A DNA stretch of 64,000 bases from Bacteroidales bacterium UBA5287 (GCA_002411345.1 DHSL01000055.1:1-64000); one strand, 5' to 3'; counted from the stretch's first letter, positions 54,182 to 63,759 are shown. Notes: a model not told the origin generated them from the letters alone. Numbers and translations are program-made.

Positions 54182-55021
54182 TTATGCGAAGATAGTGAAA
54201 GTCATGAGGTAAAAAAAGATTGCCGGGATTTCAATAAGTAAACTATCTATTCTGTCAAGTATGCCACCATGTCCCGGAAGAAGATGCCCCGAGTCTTTAA
54301 TCTTATAAGTACGTTTGATAAGCGATTCGAACAGATCTCCAACTGTACCAAAAACAGATGCAATAGCCGCAAAACCTATCCAGAATCCGATTGGATATTG
54401 TGGATAAAAATGAGCAAAAATCAATCCAGCTATAATTGTAAAGAAAAGTCCCGCTATGAGTCCTTCAGTAGTTTTTTTTGGAGATATATGTTCAACGAAA
54501 CGATGTTTACCAATTAATGTTCCAAAAAAGTATGCAGCCGTATCATTTACCCAGATCATTACAAAAATGGCAAGGATAAGTGCATGATGGAAATCGTCAT
54601 TAAATAAATTATATTGATACCCAATGAGCATTAACAAACACATTGGAAGTGTAATATATAATTGTCCGAAAGCTGAATTGATAATAGAATGAAGAATATC
54701 GTGACGTTTAATACAAATACCTGAGGTGAACAAAATCAGAAGATATATCAAAATTGTCGCACTGAAGAAATACACGTTTAGTCCTTCCATAAAGAAGAAA
54801 GCAGATACATAAATCACTAGGCCCGAAACGATGTTAAACACTTTACTAATATAATGTTCAGTATCTTTTTCTACCATTCGATAGAATTCATAAAGGCCTA
54901 GTGCCAGAATTATTCCAAAAACCACCAGGAAGGAATATTTACCGCCAAGAACTCCTATTAGTACAAAAAGTATATATGTTATACCTGCGCCTGCTCGTGT
55001 AATGAGATCTTTAATATTCAA
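54182..55021 (-). CDS. cdsA: Phosphatidate cytidylyltransferase
   Basis: A 279-residue membrane enzyme making CDP-diacylglycerol from phosphatidic acid and CTP. It has about eight hydrophobic helices. The family signature is spread over HISPKKTTEGLIAGLFF and SLIKRTYKIKDSGHLLPGHGGILDRIDSLL, including the metal-binding KD...GHGG..DR.D set. It lies downstream of the DUF5606 gene in the same direction (91-base gap). Together with PlsC in this window it covers two steps of phospholipid synthesis. Confidence 0.94.
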   Translation of the reverse strand: MNIKDLITRAGAGITYILFVLIGVLGGKYSFLVVFGIILALGLYEFYRMVEKDTEHYISKVFNIVSGLVIYVSAFFFMEGLNVYFFSATILIYLLILFTSGICIKRHDILHSIINSAFGQLYITLPMCLLMLIGYQYNLFNDDFHHALILAIFVMIWVNDTAAYFFGTLIGKHRFVEHISPKKTTEGLIAGLFFTIIAGLIFAHFYPQYPIGFWIGFAAIASVFGTVGDLFESLIKRTYKIKDSGHLLPGHGGILDRIDSLLIEIPAIFFYLMTFTIFA

Positions 55022-55112
55022 TTCTTTAGCGGTTTTATGTGAAGTGAGGAATTAGTATCTGAGTATCTTTTTGTTTTAGATTATCTTTAACAGATTTATT
55101 GTCTGCAGATAC

Positions 55113-55559
55113 TTATTCTTCTGTTTTTGGTTCAGAATTTTCAGCATCTGATTGCTCTGTACTGTCTGATTTTTCAACAACCAGATCGATATTATTTTCT
55201 ATAAGAATATTATACCAGCTGATCAGCTTCTTAACATCCGATGCATAAACCCTTTCAGAATCATAATCCGGTAATATTTCAGCAAGATATGCAAACATTT
55301 TATTGCTTGAATCTTTTGGACTTACTGAAGTTTTGTTGCCATTTTCTTTATCTTTAATTTTGTTTAATACTTCAACCAAAGGAACATCATCTGTTTTAGT
55401 ATAGATTGAAACATCGCTAAGTGCGACTGCTTTATCATTAGCGTGAATAGGGTAACGTTTTGCATCGTTCAATGATTCAACGATACTAATATTTTTACCT
55501 GTAGACACGAGTTTAAAAAGTCCGGATTTACCGCTTACGGATAGGATTTTATTTAACAT
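55113..55559 (-). CDS. DUF5606 family protein
   Basis: A 148-residue cytoplasmic protein restricted, as far as I know, to Bacteroidetes (DUF5606). The conserved N-terminus is ILSVSGKSGLFKLVSTGKN, and a second block reads LPDYDSERVYASDVKKLISWYNIL. The tail is acidic and poorly ordered (SDSTEQSDAENSEPKTEE). No catalytic motif is visible and its role is unknown. Its own promoter box lies 45 bases upstream; cdsA follows in the same direction. Confidence 0.8.
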   Translation of the reverse strand: MLNKILSVSGKSGLFKLVSTGKNISIVESLNDAKRYPIHANDKAVALSDVSIYTKTDDVPLVEVLNKIKDKENGNKTSVSPKDSSNKMFAYLAEILPDYDSERVYASDVKKLISWYNILIENNIDLVVEKSDSTEQSDAENSEPKTEE

Positions 55560-55603
55560 AATAGCTTAAGTTAGTTCTAAAAAGAAATTAATTTAATAGC
55601 GTG

Positions 55604-55611
55604 CAAAAATA
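55604..55611 (-). promoter_or_regulatory. -7 box for the DUF5606 gene
   Basis: Minus strand TATTTTTG, matching TAnnTTTG, about 45 bases before the start codon. Confidence 0.45.
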
Positions 55612-55719
55612 ACGAGAGTTTCTAAGATTCGCAACTTTATCATCAAATTCGGAGTAAAACTTTTGTTTGATAATGAGTTAAAATTGTAATAAAATGCGAA
55701 TTGAAACAATCTCAACAGT

Positions 55720-56223
55720 TTAATCTTCAATTACTTCAGCAAAGTCCTCAATGTTTTCGTCCACATACTGAGCTATTATTTGAATCTCTTCTTCTTCGAT
55801 GTAAAACATTTTTTCCTCCAGTTCATCGAATGCTTCAAAATCGACATACATAGCATTGAATTCTTCTTCTGTAGTTTCTCGTTCCAGTTCAGCCCTATTA
55901 GCATCATATATTTCCTTTGCTTTATATATTATTTTCGATAACCCTGTTGCCCCCATCAATTTCAGTGATTTTGCCGTAGGGTTATCGAATACATAACCGC
56001 CGTAACCATTTTGAATAAGTTGTACAAATCCCCCCTGATTTACTTCATCCATAAAAAAACGAAGAGCCAGGAGCGTATGTTGATAACCATTTAGTTTATC
56101 AATATTTTCAGTCGTTATATCTCCTCCAACTTCATTAAGGTAAGCGTCTGTAAACACTTTAAGGAATTCATCCATACCTTGTTGTGCAGCTTTTTCAAGC
56201 TCTTTGTTTTGAATCTGTACCAT
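55720..56223 (-). CDS. DMP19-like protein (DUF4375)
   Basis: A 167-residue acidic protein of the DMP19/DUF4375 family. The conserved core is NGYQHTLLALRFFMDEVNQGGFVQLIQNGYGGYVFDN, of which GGFxQxxxNxxG is the family signature; the C-terminal 45 residues are strongly acidic (EEEEIQII, DENIEDFAEVIED). The Neisseria founder protein DMP19 is a DNA mimic that blocks a repressor; whether this one mimics DNA is unknown. I used the ATG at 56223; an upstream TTG would add two residues. Confidence 0.78.
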   Translation of the reverse strand: MVQIQNKELEKAAQQGMDEFLKVFTDAYLNEVGGDITTENIDKLNGYQHTLLALRFFMDEVNQGGFVQLIQNGYGGYVFDNPTAKSLKLMGATGLSKIIYKAKEIYDANRAELERETTEEEFNAMYVDFEAFDELEEKMFYIEEEEIQIIAQYVDENIEDFAEVIED

Positions 56224-56242
56224 TTTCAATTATATTTTTGGA

Positions 56243-56250
56243 CAAATATA
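56243..56250 (-). promoter_or_regulatory. -7 box for the DMP19-like gene
   Basis: Minus strand TATATTTG, exact TAnnTTTG match, 20 bases before the start codon. Confidence 0.5.
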
Positions 56251-56352
56251 GTAACTTTTCGTGTGAAAATATGCGGTAAAGCATTTGCTTTATAGATGAA
56301 AAAATTGTTCTTTTGTGCAAGAAATAATTAATAAACTAATTAATCTTAAATA

Positions 56353-57597
56353 ATGGCAACAATTAAACCATTTAGGGGGATACGTCCTCCCAAAGAGATT
56401 GTTCTTGAAGTAGCATCTCGTCCTTATGATGTTTTAAATTCTGAAGAAGCCCGCAATGAAGCTGCCGGCAACGAGAAATCATTATATCATATTATTAAAC
56501 CAGAGATAGATTTTCCGGTAGGTAAAGACGAGCATGATTCCGATGTTTATGAAAAAGCATCCGAGAATTTTCAGAAATTTCAGGACAAAGGCTGGTTGAT
56601 TCAGGACGATAAAGAAATGTATTATGTATATGCACAGACTATGAATGGTAAAACCCAGTATGGTTTGGTAGTGGGAGCATCTGTAGCAGATTACATGAGT
56701 GGAAATATCAAGAAGCATGAGTTAACCCGTCGCGACAAAGAAGAAGACAGGATGAAGCATGTTCGTGTGAACGATGCTAATATAGAGCCAGTATTTTTTG
56801 CTTATCAAGATAATAAAGATATTGATGAGCTTGTTCTGCGAATTATCACCAAGACACCAGAATATGATTTTGTATCAGTTGATGGTGTTGGTCATCATTT
56901 CTGGTTAATAGATGATGATAAAGATATAAGTCGTATCACGGAAATATTTGCAGAATTTCCCTGTATGTACATTGCCGACGGTCATCATCGTTCAGCCGCC
57001 GCCGCATTGGTAGGCGCAGAAAAAGCAAAAAACAATCCGAATCACACAGGTACAGAGGAGTATAACTATTTTATGGCCGTCTGTTTTCCTGCCAGTCAGC
57101 TTACTATTATAGATTATAATAGAGTCGTTACCGATCTTGATGGTTTGACTCCCAGTGAGTTTTTGAAATTACTTGAAGTCAATTTCATGGTAGAATCAAC
57201 CGGATCAGAGATACAAAAGCCAAAGGCATTGCACAATTTTTCCGTTTATCTAGATGGAAAATCATACAGTGTAACCGCAAAGCCCGAGATATTGAATGAT
57301 GAAGATCCCATTGATCAGTTAGATGTAACAATTACATCAAATTTAGTATTAGATGAGATCTTAGGCATCAAAGATTTGCGTTCCGACAAGCGCGTAGATT
57401 TTGTTGGTGGAATTCGTGGTCTTGGAGAATTGAAAAAGCGTGTTGATAGTGGTGAAATGGCTTTAGCCATAGCGCTTTATCCCACATCTATGAACCAATT
57501 GATGACAATTGCCGATACCGGTAATATTATGCCGCCCAAATCCACTTGGTTTGAGCCAAAGCTCCGTTCAGGATTAGTTATTCATAAATTAAAATGA
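56353..57597 (+). CDS. DUF1015 family protein
   Basis: A 414-residue protein of the DUF1015 family. The N-terminus MATIKPFRGIRPP and the segment CMYIADGHHRSAAAA (near residue 207) are the family signatures; the histidine pair in ADGHHR may be catalytic or metal-binding. Relatives are commonly found beside serA and serC, suggesting a link to serine or phosphoserine metabolism, but no such genes are nearby here. Its stop codon overlaps the start of the M20 amidohydrolase gene by four bases (ATGA), so the two are translationally coupled. Confidence 0.86.
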   Translation: MATIKPFRGIRPPKEIVLEVASRPYDVLNSEEARNEAAGNEKSLYHIIKPEIDFPVGKDEHDSDVYEKASENFQKFQDKGWLIQDDKEMYYVYAQTMNGKTQYGLVVGASVADYMSGNIKKHELTRRDKEEDRMKHVRVNDANIEPVFFAYQDNKDIDELVLRIITKTPEYDFVSVDGVGHHFWLIDDDKDISRITEIFAEFPCMYIADGHHRSAAAALVGAEKAKNNPNHTGTEEYNYFMAVCFPASQLTIIDYNRVVTDLDGLTPSEFLKLLEVNFMVESTGSEIQKPKALHNFSVYLDGKSYSVTAKPEILNDEDPIDQLDVTITSNLVLDEILGIKDLRSDKRVDFVGGIRGLGELKKRVDSGEMALAIALYPTSMNQLMTIADTGNIMPPKSTWFEPKLRSGLVIHKLK

Positions 57598-58784
57598 GTA
57601 TAGATATAGAGATAGGGTTAATGATTCAGCATTTTTCGGAAACGATTTATCCAGAAATTGTAGATCATTATCGCTATTTACATCAACATCCCGAGCTATC
57701 TTATCAAGAAAAATTTAGTTCAGAATATATAACTTCATTTTTAGATTCAGAAGGCATTTCCTATCGTTCACGAATTGGAGGATACGGCATTTTGGCATGG
57801 GTTAAGGGAGAAAAACCAGGTACCGGTAATACCATAGCATTTGTAGCCGATATGGATGCGTTGCCCGTGAAGGAGTTGAACGATGTGCCTTATAAGTCCA
57901 CCAATGAAGGAGTTATGCACGCCTGTGGACACGATTCACAAGTCGCGTCAATGATGGGAGCCGTTAAAATAGTCAACGCTTTACGCAAAGAATTTTGTGG
58001 AAACCGATTATTTGTTTTTCAACCCGGTGAAGAATTGTCGCCCGGCGGAGCAGATTTGATGATAAAAGCAGGAGTTTTCGATGATTATCAGCCAGATTTT
58101 ATTGTCAAGCAACATGCCTATATAGATTTACCCGCAGGCCAGATCAGTTTTCAATCCGGTACAATAATGGCCTCTGCCGATGAAGTCCACATAAAAGTAA
58201 AAGGTCAGGGAGGTCACGGAGCATTACCCCATGAGTTAAACGACACAGTATTAGCCGCTTCGAGTGTAATTGTAGCATTACAGCAAGTCGTCAGTAGAAG
58301 GCGAAACCCTTTTAATCCAATGGTTTTATCATTTGGAAAATTCATTGCAGACGGAGCGACCAATGTCATTCCCAGCGAAGTGACCCTTGCCGGTTCCCTT
58401 CGTTGTATGAATGAAGAAGAGCGCAACAAAACGTTAGAACTCATACCCGAAATCATTCATAATACAGTATGTGCCTATGGCTGTACTGCAGAAGTAATTA
58501 TTCCTGAAGGATATCCCTGCACGATCAGTCACGAAGAAATCACAAAGACTATCTCTCAAAAAGCCATTGATTTTCTGGGTAAATCCAATGTGTCAGAATT
58601 TCCAAAGCGAATGACTTCTGAAGATTTTGGTTTTTTTACTCAATTATATCCCTCTTGTTATTATCGTTTTGGCATTTCCCATTCCAATTTCAGATCAGGT
58701 CCATTACATTCCGGGACTTTTTTAATCGATGAAGAATCTTTGAAAACGGCAGTTGGCATGTTCTCATATATTGCCCTGTCGTGA
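57594..58784 (+). CDS. M20D family amidohydrolase
   Basis: A 396-residue metal-dependent amidohydrolase of the N-acyl-amino-acid deacylase group (M20D). Metal ligands and catalytic glutamates are visible: C111 and H113 in MHACGHD, E146-E147 in FQPGEE, H174 in KQHAYI and the late histidine in GPLHSGTF. The lid domain with GQGGHGALPHEL is complete. Relatives cleave N-acetyl amino acids, hippurate or auxin conjugates; the substrate here is open. No signal peptide, so cytoplasmic. Coupled to the upstream DUF1015 gene. Confidence 0.9.
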   Translation: MSIDIEIGLMIQHFSETIYPEIVDHYRYLHQHPELSYQEKFSSEYITSFLDSEGISYRSRIGGYGILAWVKGEKPGTGNTIAFVADMDALPVKELNDVPYKSTNEGVMHACGHDSQVASMMGAVKIVNALRKEFCGNRLFVFQPGEELSPGGADLMIKAGVFDDYQPDFIVKQHAYIDLPAGQISFQSGTIMASADEVHIKVKGQGGHGALPHELNDTVLAASSVIVALQQVVSRRRNPFNPMVLSFGKFIADGATNVIPSEVTLAGSLRCMNEEERNKTLELIPEIIHNTVCAYGCTAEVIIPEGYPCTISHEEITKTISQKAIDFLGKSNVSEFPKRMTSEDFGFFTQLYPSCYYRFGISHSNFRSGPLHSGTFLIDEESLKTAVGMFSYIALS

Positions 58785-58905
58785 TCTGAAATAAGTTTAC
58801 ATAAAATGTAAGACAAACATCAATTTTAAGAGATTATCATAACAAACATAAACAGTTTTAGGAGTCTTTATAAATTTTAGATGCCCTCAAACGAATAATT
58901 TGTAT

Positions 58906-58913
58906 TATTTTTG
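58906..58913 (+). promoter_or_regulatory. -7 box for the Lrp-type regulator
   Basis: TATTTTTG, exact TAnnTTTG match, 41 bases before the start codon. Confidence 0.55.
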
Positions 58914-58954
58914 CACCAAATGTTCTTTTTATTTACAATTTAAAGTATTTAGGT

Positions 58955-59440
58955 ATGGCTTATCATGAATTAGATGAATTAGATGAAAAAATCTTGAACC
59001 TGATTCTAAACAATGCTCGCATTGCTTTTTTGGAAGTCGCCCGTGAATGTAATGTTTCCGGTGCCGCTATTCATCAACGTATTAAGAAGCTTGAAAGTTT
59101 AGGGGTTCTTAAAGGCTCGGAGTATATCGTTGATGAAGAGAAAATTGGGTATGAGACTTGTGCTTATATCGGGATTTTTTTGACTTCCCCCAGTAGTTAT
59201 GACGAAGCTGTAAAAGAACTTCAAAAAATTCCTGAGGTAGTAGAATGTTACTATACCACAGGTAAATACGATTTATTAATCAAAGTTTTTGCAAAAAACA
59301 ATCATGATTTATTAGATCTTATTCACGACAAAATACAACCGATCGGATTAGCACGAACAGAAACTTTAGTAAGCTTTAAAGAAGCCTTTAGGAAGAAGCT
59401 ACCGATTAATTTTTCAAAAGATAACATTGAAGAAAAGTAA
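58955..59440 (+). CDS. Lrp/AsnC-family transcriptional regulator
   Basis: A 161-residue Lrp-type regulator. The N-terminal helix-turn-helix (5-65) reads LDELDEKILNLILNNARIAFLEVA and GAAIHQRIKKLESLGVL. The C-terminal RAM/ligand domain (70-150) contains VVECYYTTGKYDLLIKVFAK. Members form dimers or larger rings and respond to amino acids or related ligands; the effector is unknown. It sits directly before a mannosidase pair and 170 bases after an amidohydrolase, either of which might be a target. Confidence 0.92.
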   Translation: MAYHELDELDEKILNLILNNARIAFLEVARECNVSGAAIHQRIKKLESLGVLKGSEYIVDEEKIGYETCAYIGIFLTSPSSYDEAVKELQKIPEVVECYYTTGKYDLLIKVFAKNNHDLLDLIHDKIQPIGLARTETLVSFKEAFRKKLPINFSKDNIEEK

Positions 59441-59474
59441 TTAGAAAAAGCACTTATTTTTAGTAATAAATGAT

Positions 59475-60908
59475 ATGATAAACAGAAGAAAATTTATTAA
59501 GGCCAGTGGTATCGGGCTGGCGGCAATGGCTGTAAATCCTTCATGGGCAGCATCAATGCAGAAAAATTCCCAATACACAAGCAATAGACCAAAATTGGCA
59601 AATCGTAAGTTTACATCAAAAGCTGTAGAGGAAACCATTGTAAAGGTTAAAGCTCAAATTAAAGATCCCAAATTAGCTTGGATGTTTGAAAATTGTTTTC
59701 CAAGTACGTTAGATACAACGGTCAATTTCAAAATGAAAAACGGTAAGCCCGACACATTTGTCATTACCGGCGATATTGACGCAATGTGGTTAAGGGACTC
59801 ATCTGCTCAGGTATTCCCATATCTTCCACTTGCCAATAAAGATCCAAAATTAAAGCAAATGATTGCCGGTCTTATCAACAGACAAACACAATGTATTTTG
59901 TTTGACCCCTATGCAAATGCTTTCAATGACGAGCCAAAGCCAGACAGTGAATGGATGACCGACAAAACAAAAATGGATCCGATGTTGCATGAACGCAAAT
60001 ATGAGATAGATTCATTATGTTATCCAATCCGTTTAGCATACAATTATTGGAAAATCACCGGAGACACCTCAGTTTTCAATGAAGATTCACAGAAAGCAAT
60101 TAAGTTGATTATCAAGACCTTTAAGGAGCAACAACGTAAAGACGGATTAGGGCCTTATGAATTCCAGCGAGTTACCGGCAGAGCAACCGACACCCAGACA
60201 ATGGATGGCTATGGAAATCCAGTGAATCCCGTAGGATTAATTGTCTCCGCGTTCCGTCCTTCTGACGATGCCACAGTGTTTGGATTCCTTGTTCCTTCGA
60301 ATATGTTTGCTATCACCTCATTACGTCAAGCAGCCGAGATTTTGGAGAAAGTCGCAAATGATACTGCACTTGCCCTTGAATGTAAAGAATTAGCAAATGA
60401 AGTTGAAGAAGCCGTAAAGAAATATGCCATAGTTAATCATCCTGTATATGGAAAGATTTATGCATTTGAAGTAGACGGATTTGGAGGAGCCTATTTAATG
60501 GATGATGCAAACGTTCCAAGTTTGTTGGCATTGCCATATTTGGGAGCCGTTAAAGTAGACGATCCAATTTATCAGAACACCCGTAAGTTCGTTTTAAGTA
60601 AAAATAATCCATTCTTCTTCAAGGGAAAATATGGCGAAGGAATTGGCGGTCCACATATTGGATACGACATGATTTGGCCTATGAGTATTATTATGCGTGC
60701 AGAAACAAGTACAAGTGATGAAGAGATCAAGAATTGCATTCAGATGTTGCGAAATACAGATGGAGACACAGGCTTTATGCACGAGTCTTTCCACAAAGAT
60801 GATCCTAAGAAATTTACCCGCAAATGGTTTGCATGGGTAAACACATTATTTGGCGAACTAATTTTAAGACTCTACAATGAAAATAAAATGCATTTAATAA
60901 ACATTTAA
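59475..60908 (+). CDS. GH125 exo-alpha-1,6-mannosidase, exported
   Basis: A 477-residue glycoside hydrolase of family GH125, which removes terminal alpha-1,6-mannose without a metal. The N-terminus MINRRKFIKASGIGLAAMA carries a twin-arginine motif (R4-R5), so it may be exported folded through Tat and released near SWAAS. The family core is seen in GDIDAMWLRDSSAQVFPYLPLA, YEIDSLCYPIRLAYNYWKIT and GGPHIGYDMIWPMSIIMRA; the acidic residues in these segments include the likely catalytic pair. It lies 10 bases upstream of the GH92 gene, forming an operon for alpha-mannoside breakdown. Confidence 0.92.
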   Translation: MINRRKFIKASGIGLAAMAVNPSWAASMQKNSQYTSNRPKLANRKFTSKAVEETIVKVKAQIKDPKLAWMFENCFPSTLDTTVNFKMKNGKPDTFVITGDIDAMWLRDSSAQVFPYLPLANKDPKLKQMIAGLINRQTQCILFDPYANAFNDEPKPDSEWMTDKTKMDPMLHERKYEIDSLCYPIRLAYNYWKITGDTSVFNEDSQKAIKLIIKTFKEQQRKDGLGPYEFQRVTGRATDTQTMDGYGNPVNPVGLIVSAFRPSDDATVFGFLVPSNMFAITSLRQAAEILEKVANDTALALECKELANEVEEAVKKYAIVNHPVYGKIYAFEVDGFGGAYLMDDANVPSLLALPYLGAVKVDDPIYQNTRKFVLSKNNPFFFKGKYGEGIGGPHIGYDMIWPMSIIMRAETSTSDEEIKNCIQMLRNTDGDTGFMHESFHKDDPKKFTRKWFAWVNTLFGELILRLYNENKMHLINI

Positions 60909-60918
60909 TCAATAAGGA

Positions 60919-63219
60919 ATGAAAAAAACAAATCTATTTGCTATCCTTCTGGTGTTGCTGAGCTGTCAGTTTGCAGCAGCTCAAAAAAATATCGAGCCAG
61001 TCGACTTTGTCAGCACATTAGTAGGAACACAATCAGAATTTAAACTATCTAATGGAAATACATACCCTGCAACAGCACGTCCCTGGGGTATGAATTTCTG
61101 GACACCTCAAACACGTAAAATTGGTGACGGTTGGCAATATGCTTATACTGACGATAAAATTAATGGTTTTAAACAAACCCATCAACCCAGTCCGTGGATG
61201 AATGATTACGGTCAGTTTTCGATTATGCCAATGACAGATAAAATTGAGTTTGATCAAGAAAAACGCGCCAGTTGGTTTTCTCACAAAGCAGAAGTCGCCA
61301 AGCCCCATTATTACAGCGTTTATCTTGCTGATTATGATGTTAAGACAGAGATTACTCCGACAGAAAGAGCAGCTGTTTTTCGTTTTACTTTTCCAGAGAC
61401 AGACAAATCCTACGTAGTAGTAGATGCCTTTAACAGAGGATCAGGAGTAGAAATTATTCCCGAGAAAAATGCTGTTATCGGTTACACCACCCGTAATAGT
61501 GGAGGCGTTCCTGAAAACTTCAAGAATTATTTTGTAATTGTTTTTGACAAACCATTTACCTATAAAAATGTAGTAAGTGGAGGTAAAAACATTGAAGAAG
61601 GATTAAAATCAGAGTCCGACCATTCAGGAGCGATCATTGGATTCTCAACAAAGAGAGGAGAGACCGTAATTGCCAGAGTAGCATCATCGTTTATAAGTTA
61701 CGATCAAGCTTGGCAAAATCTTAAGGAAGTAACCGATAAAGATTTTGATCAAGTAAAGTCCGAAGGAAGAAAAGCCTGGAATGAAGTCTTGGGCAAGATA
61801 GAAATTGAAGGAGGTAATTTTGATCAACAACGCACCTTTTATTCCACTTTATATCGTTCAACATTATTCCCCAGGAAGTTTTATGAGATAGATGCCAACG
61901 GAAAAGTTGTTCATTACAGTCCCTATAACGGAAAAGTGCTTCCCGGATATATGTACACCGATACCGGTTTTTGGGATACATTCCGTGCTTTGTTTCCATT
62001 GTTGAATTTAGTTTATCCATCAGTAAATAAGGAGATTCAGGAAGGATTATTAAACACCTATCTTGAGAGTGGATTTTTGCCAGAGTGGGCAAGTCCCGGT
62101 CACCGAGGCATTATGATTGGTAACAATTCAGCCTCAGTTGTTTCCGACGCCTATATAAAGGGTCTTCGCGGTTATGATATTGAAAAGCTTTATGAAGGAT
62201 TGTTGCATGGAACAGAAAATGTACATCCAAGAGTATCATCAACCGGACGTTTAGGACATCAGTATTACAACGAGTTAGGTTATGTACCTTATGATGTAAA
62301 AATTAACGAAAATGCTGCCCGTACTCTTGAATATGCTTATGATGATTGGACAATATACAAACTTGCAAAAGCTTTGAATCGTCCACAAAAAGAGATCGAT
62401 TTATATGCAAAAAGAGCAATGAATTACAAGAATGTGTTCTCTCCAGAGTACAATCTAATGCGAGGCAGAAATAAGGATGGTTCATTCCAAACCCCTTTCA
62501 GTCCCACTAAATGGGGTGATGCCTTTACCGAAGGTAACAGTTGGCATTACACCTGGTCGGTTTTTCATGATCCCCAAGGTCTTATTGATTTGATGGGTGG
62601 TAAAACGACCTTTGTAAACATGTTAGATTCTGTTTTTGAGACCCCACCAGTATTTGACGATAGTTATTATGGCGGAGTAATTCACGAGATACGTGAAATG
62701 CAGATCATGAATATGGGTCAGTATGCTCATGGTAATCAACCTATTCAGCATATGATTTATCTGTATAATTATGCCGGTGAGCCATGGAAAGCTCAATATT
62801 GGGTACGTGAAGTAATGGACAAATTATATTCACCTAATCCCGATGGATATTGTGGTGACGAAGACAACGGTCAGACATCAGCCTGGTATGTTTTCTCAGC
62901 GATGGGTATTTATCCAGTATGTCCCGGAAGCAATGAATACGTGATTGGTTCCCCATTGTTTAACAAAGTCAAGTTACATCTTGAAAATGGCAAAACCGTT
63001 GAGATAAACGCTGTAAATAACAATAAGGACAGTCGTTATGTATCTGACATAAAGGTAAATGGTAAGACTTATACAAAGAATTACTTTACTCATTCAGAAT
63101 TCACAAATGGAGCTAAAATCGATTTCCAGATGTCCTCAACCCCAAATAAGAAAAGAGGTATTAAAGCATCCGATTTCCCATATTCATTTACCAATGATTT
63201 AAAAGGAATGTATAAATAA
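60919..63219 (+). CDS. GH92 alpha-mannosidase, exported
   Basis: A 766-residue glycoside hydrolase of family GH92, calcium-dependent exo-acting alpha-mannosidases. The signal sequence MKKTNLFAILLVLLSCQFAAAQ can be read either as a lipobox around C16 or as a signal peptidase I site after AAA; I cannot decide. Family landmarks are DTGFWDTFRALFPLL, GNQPIQHMIYLYNYAGEPWKAQ and GDEDNGQTSAWYVFSAMG (near the catalytic acid/base region). It acts with the GH125 enzyme encoded immediately upstream. The linkage preference (1,2, 1,3 or 1,4) cannot be told. Confidence 0.93.
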   Translation: MKKTNLFAILLVLLSCQFAAAQKNIEPVDFVSTLVGTQSEFKLSNGNTYPATARPWGMNFWTPQTRKIGDGWQYAYTDDKINGFKQTHQPSPWMNDYGQFSIMPMTDKIEFDQEKRASWFSHKAEVAKPHYYSVYLADYDVKTEITPTERAAVFRFTFPETDKSYVVVDAFNRGSGVEIIPEKNAVIGYTTRNSGGVPENFKNYFVIVFDKPFTYKNVVSGGKNIEEGLKSESDHSGAIIGFSTKRGETVIARVASSFISYDQAWQNLKEVTDKDFDQVKSEGRKAWNEVLGKIEIEGGNFDQQRTFYSTLYRSTLFPRKFYEIDANGKVVHYSPYNGKVLPGYMYTDTGFWDTFRALFPLLNLVYPSVNKEIQEGLLNTYLESGFLPEWASPGHRGIMIGNNSASVVSDAYIKGLRGYDIEKLYEGLLHGTENVHPRVSSTGRLGHQYYNELGYVPYDVKINENAARTLEYAYDDWTIYKLAKALNRPQKEIDLYAKRAMNYKNVFSPEYNLMRGRNKDGSFQTPFSPTKWGDAFTEGNSWHYTWSVFHDPQGLIDLMGGKTTFVNMLDSVFETPPVFDDSYYGGVIHEIREMQIMNMGQYAHGNQPIQHMIYLYNYAGEPWKAQYWVREVMDKLYSPNPDGYCGDEDNGQTSAWYVFSAMGIYPVCPGSNEYVIGSPLFNKVKLHLENGKTVEINAVNNNKDSRYVSDIKVNGKTYTKNYFTHSEFTNGAKIDFQMSSTPNKKRGIKASDFPYSFTNDLKGMYK

Positions 63220-63263
63220 TTATTATCGACCAAGATGAATTGATAATACTATTTATTAGAAAT

Positions 63264-63309
63264 TAAAAGCGTTGCTTTGATCTTATCGGATTAAGAGCAA
63301 CGCTTTTTC
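63264..63309. terminator. Bidirectional terminator between GH92 and the RlpA gene
   Basis: A 12-bp perfect stem (AAAAGCGTTGCT at 63265-63276 with 63296-63307), a 19-base loop and T-rich flanks. The right arm lies inside the last codons of the convergent RlpA-like gene. Confidence 0.85.
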
Positions 63310-63759
63310 TTTGTCTATATTTAAATCTTCAGGATTAATTTTGTTTTTAACTTCCAGAAATAATTTATTGTTGAAGTTTAGTAATTCAATGGGTAGATAA
63401 GGATAAAACTGCCACTTTTTGATCTCCACATTTCCAATCCCTTGTTGTACAATTCCAATTTCTTTAGCCGCAGCGTAAGACAGATCAATAATTCTACTTT
63501 TAGAGAAAGGGCCTCTGTCTGTGACTTTTACGACAACTGTTTTATTATTATTCAGATTTTTCACCTGAATGAATGTTCCAAAAGGCAGCGTTCGATGAGC
63601 GCAAGTCAGGCTATCTTTATGGTATGGAATGCCACTAGAAGTATTTCTCCCATGTAGTTTGTGCGAATAAAAGGATGCTTTTCCGCTTTCCTGGCCCCAG
63701 GTGATAGATATTAAACCACCTAAAACCATTATAATAGTCCATATGATAAATCGTTTCAT
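63283..63759 (-). CDS. RlpA-like double-psi beta-barrel protein
   Basis: A 158-residue exported protein of the RlpA group. A signal peptide covers residues 1-22 (MKRFIIWTIIMVLGGLISITW) after the chosen ATG; another in-frame ATG lies five codons upstream. The double-psi beta-barrel reads GKASFYSHKLHGRNTSSGIPY and VKVTDRGPFSKSRIIDLSYAAAKEIG, with the DRGPF catalytic aspartate. RlpA cleaves denuded glycan strands at the septum. No SPOR domain is present, which makes it shorter than the E. coli protein. Confidence 0.85.
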   Translation of the reverse strand: MKRFIIWTIIMVLGGLISITWGQESGKASFYSHKLHGRNTSSGIPYHKDSLTCAHRTLPFGTFIQVKNLNNNKTVVVKVTDRGPFSKSRIIDLSYAAAKEIGIVQQGIGNVEIKKWQFYPYLPIELLNFNNKLFLEVKNKINPEDLNIDKEKALLLIR

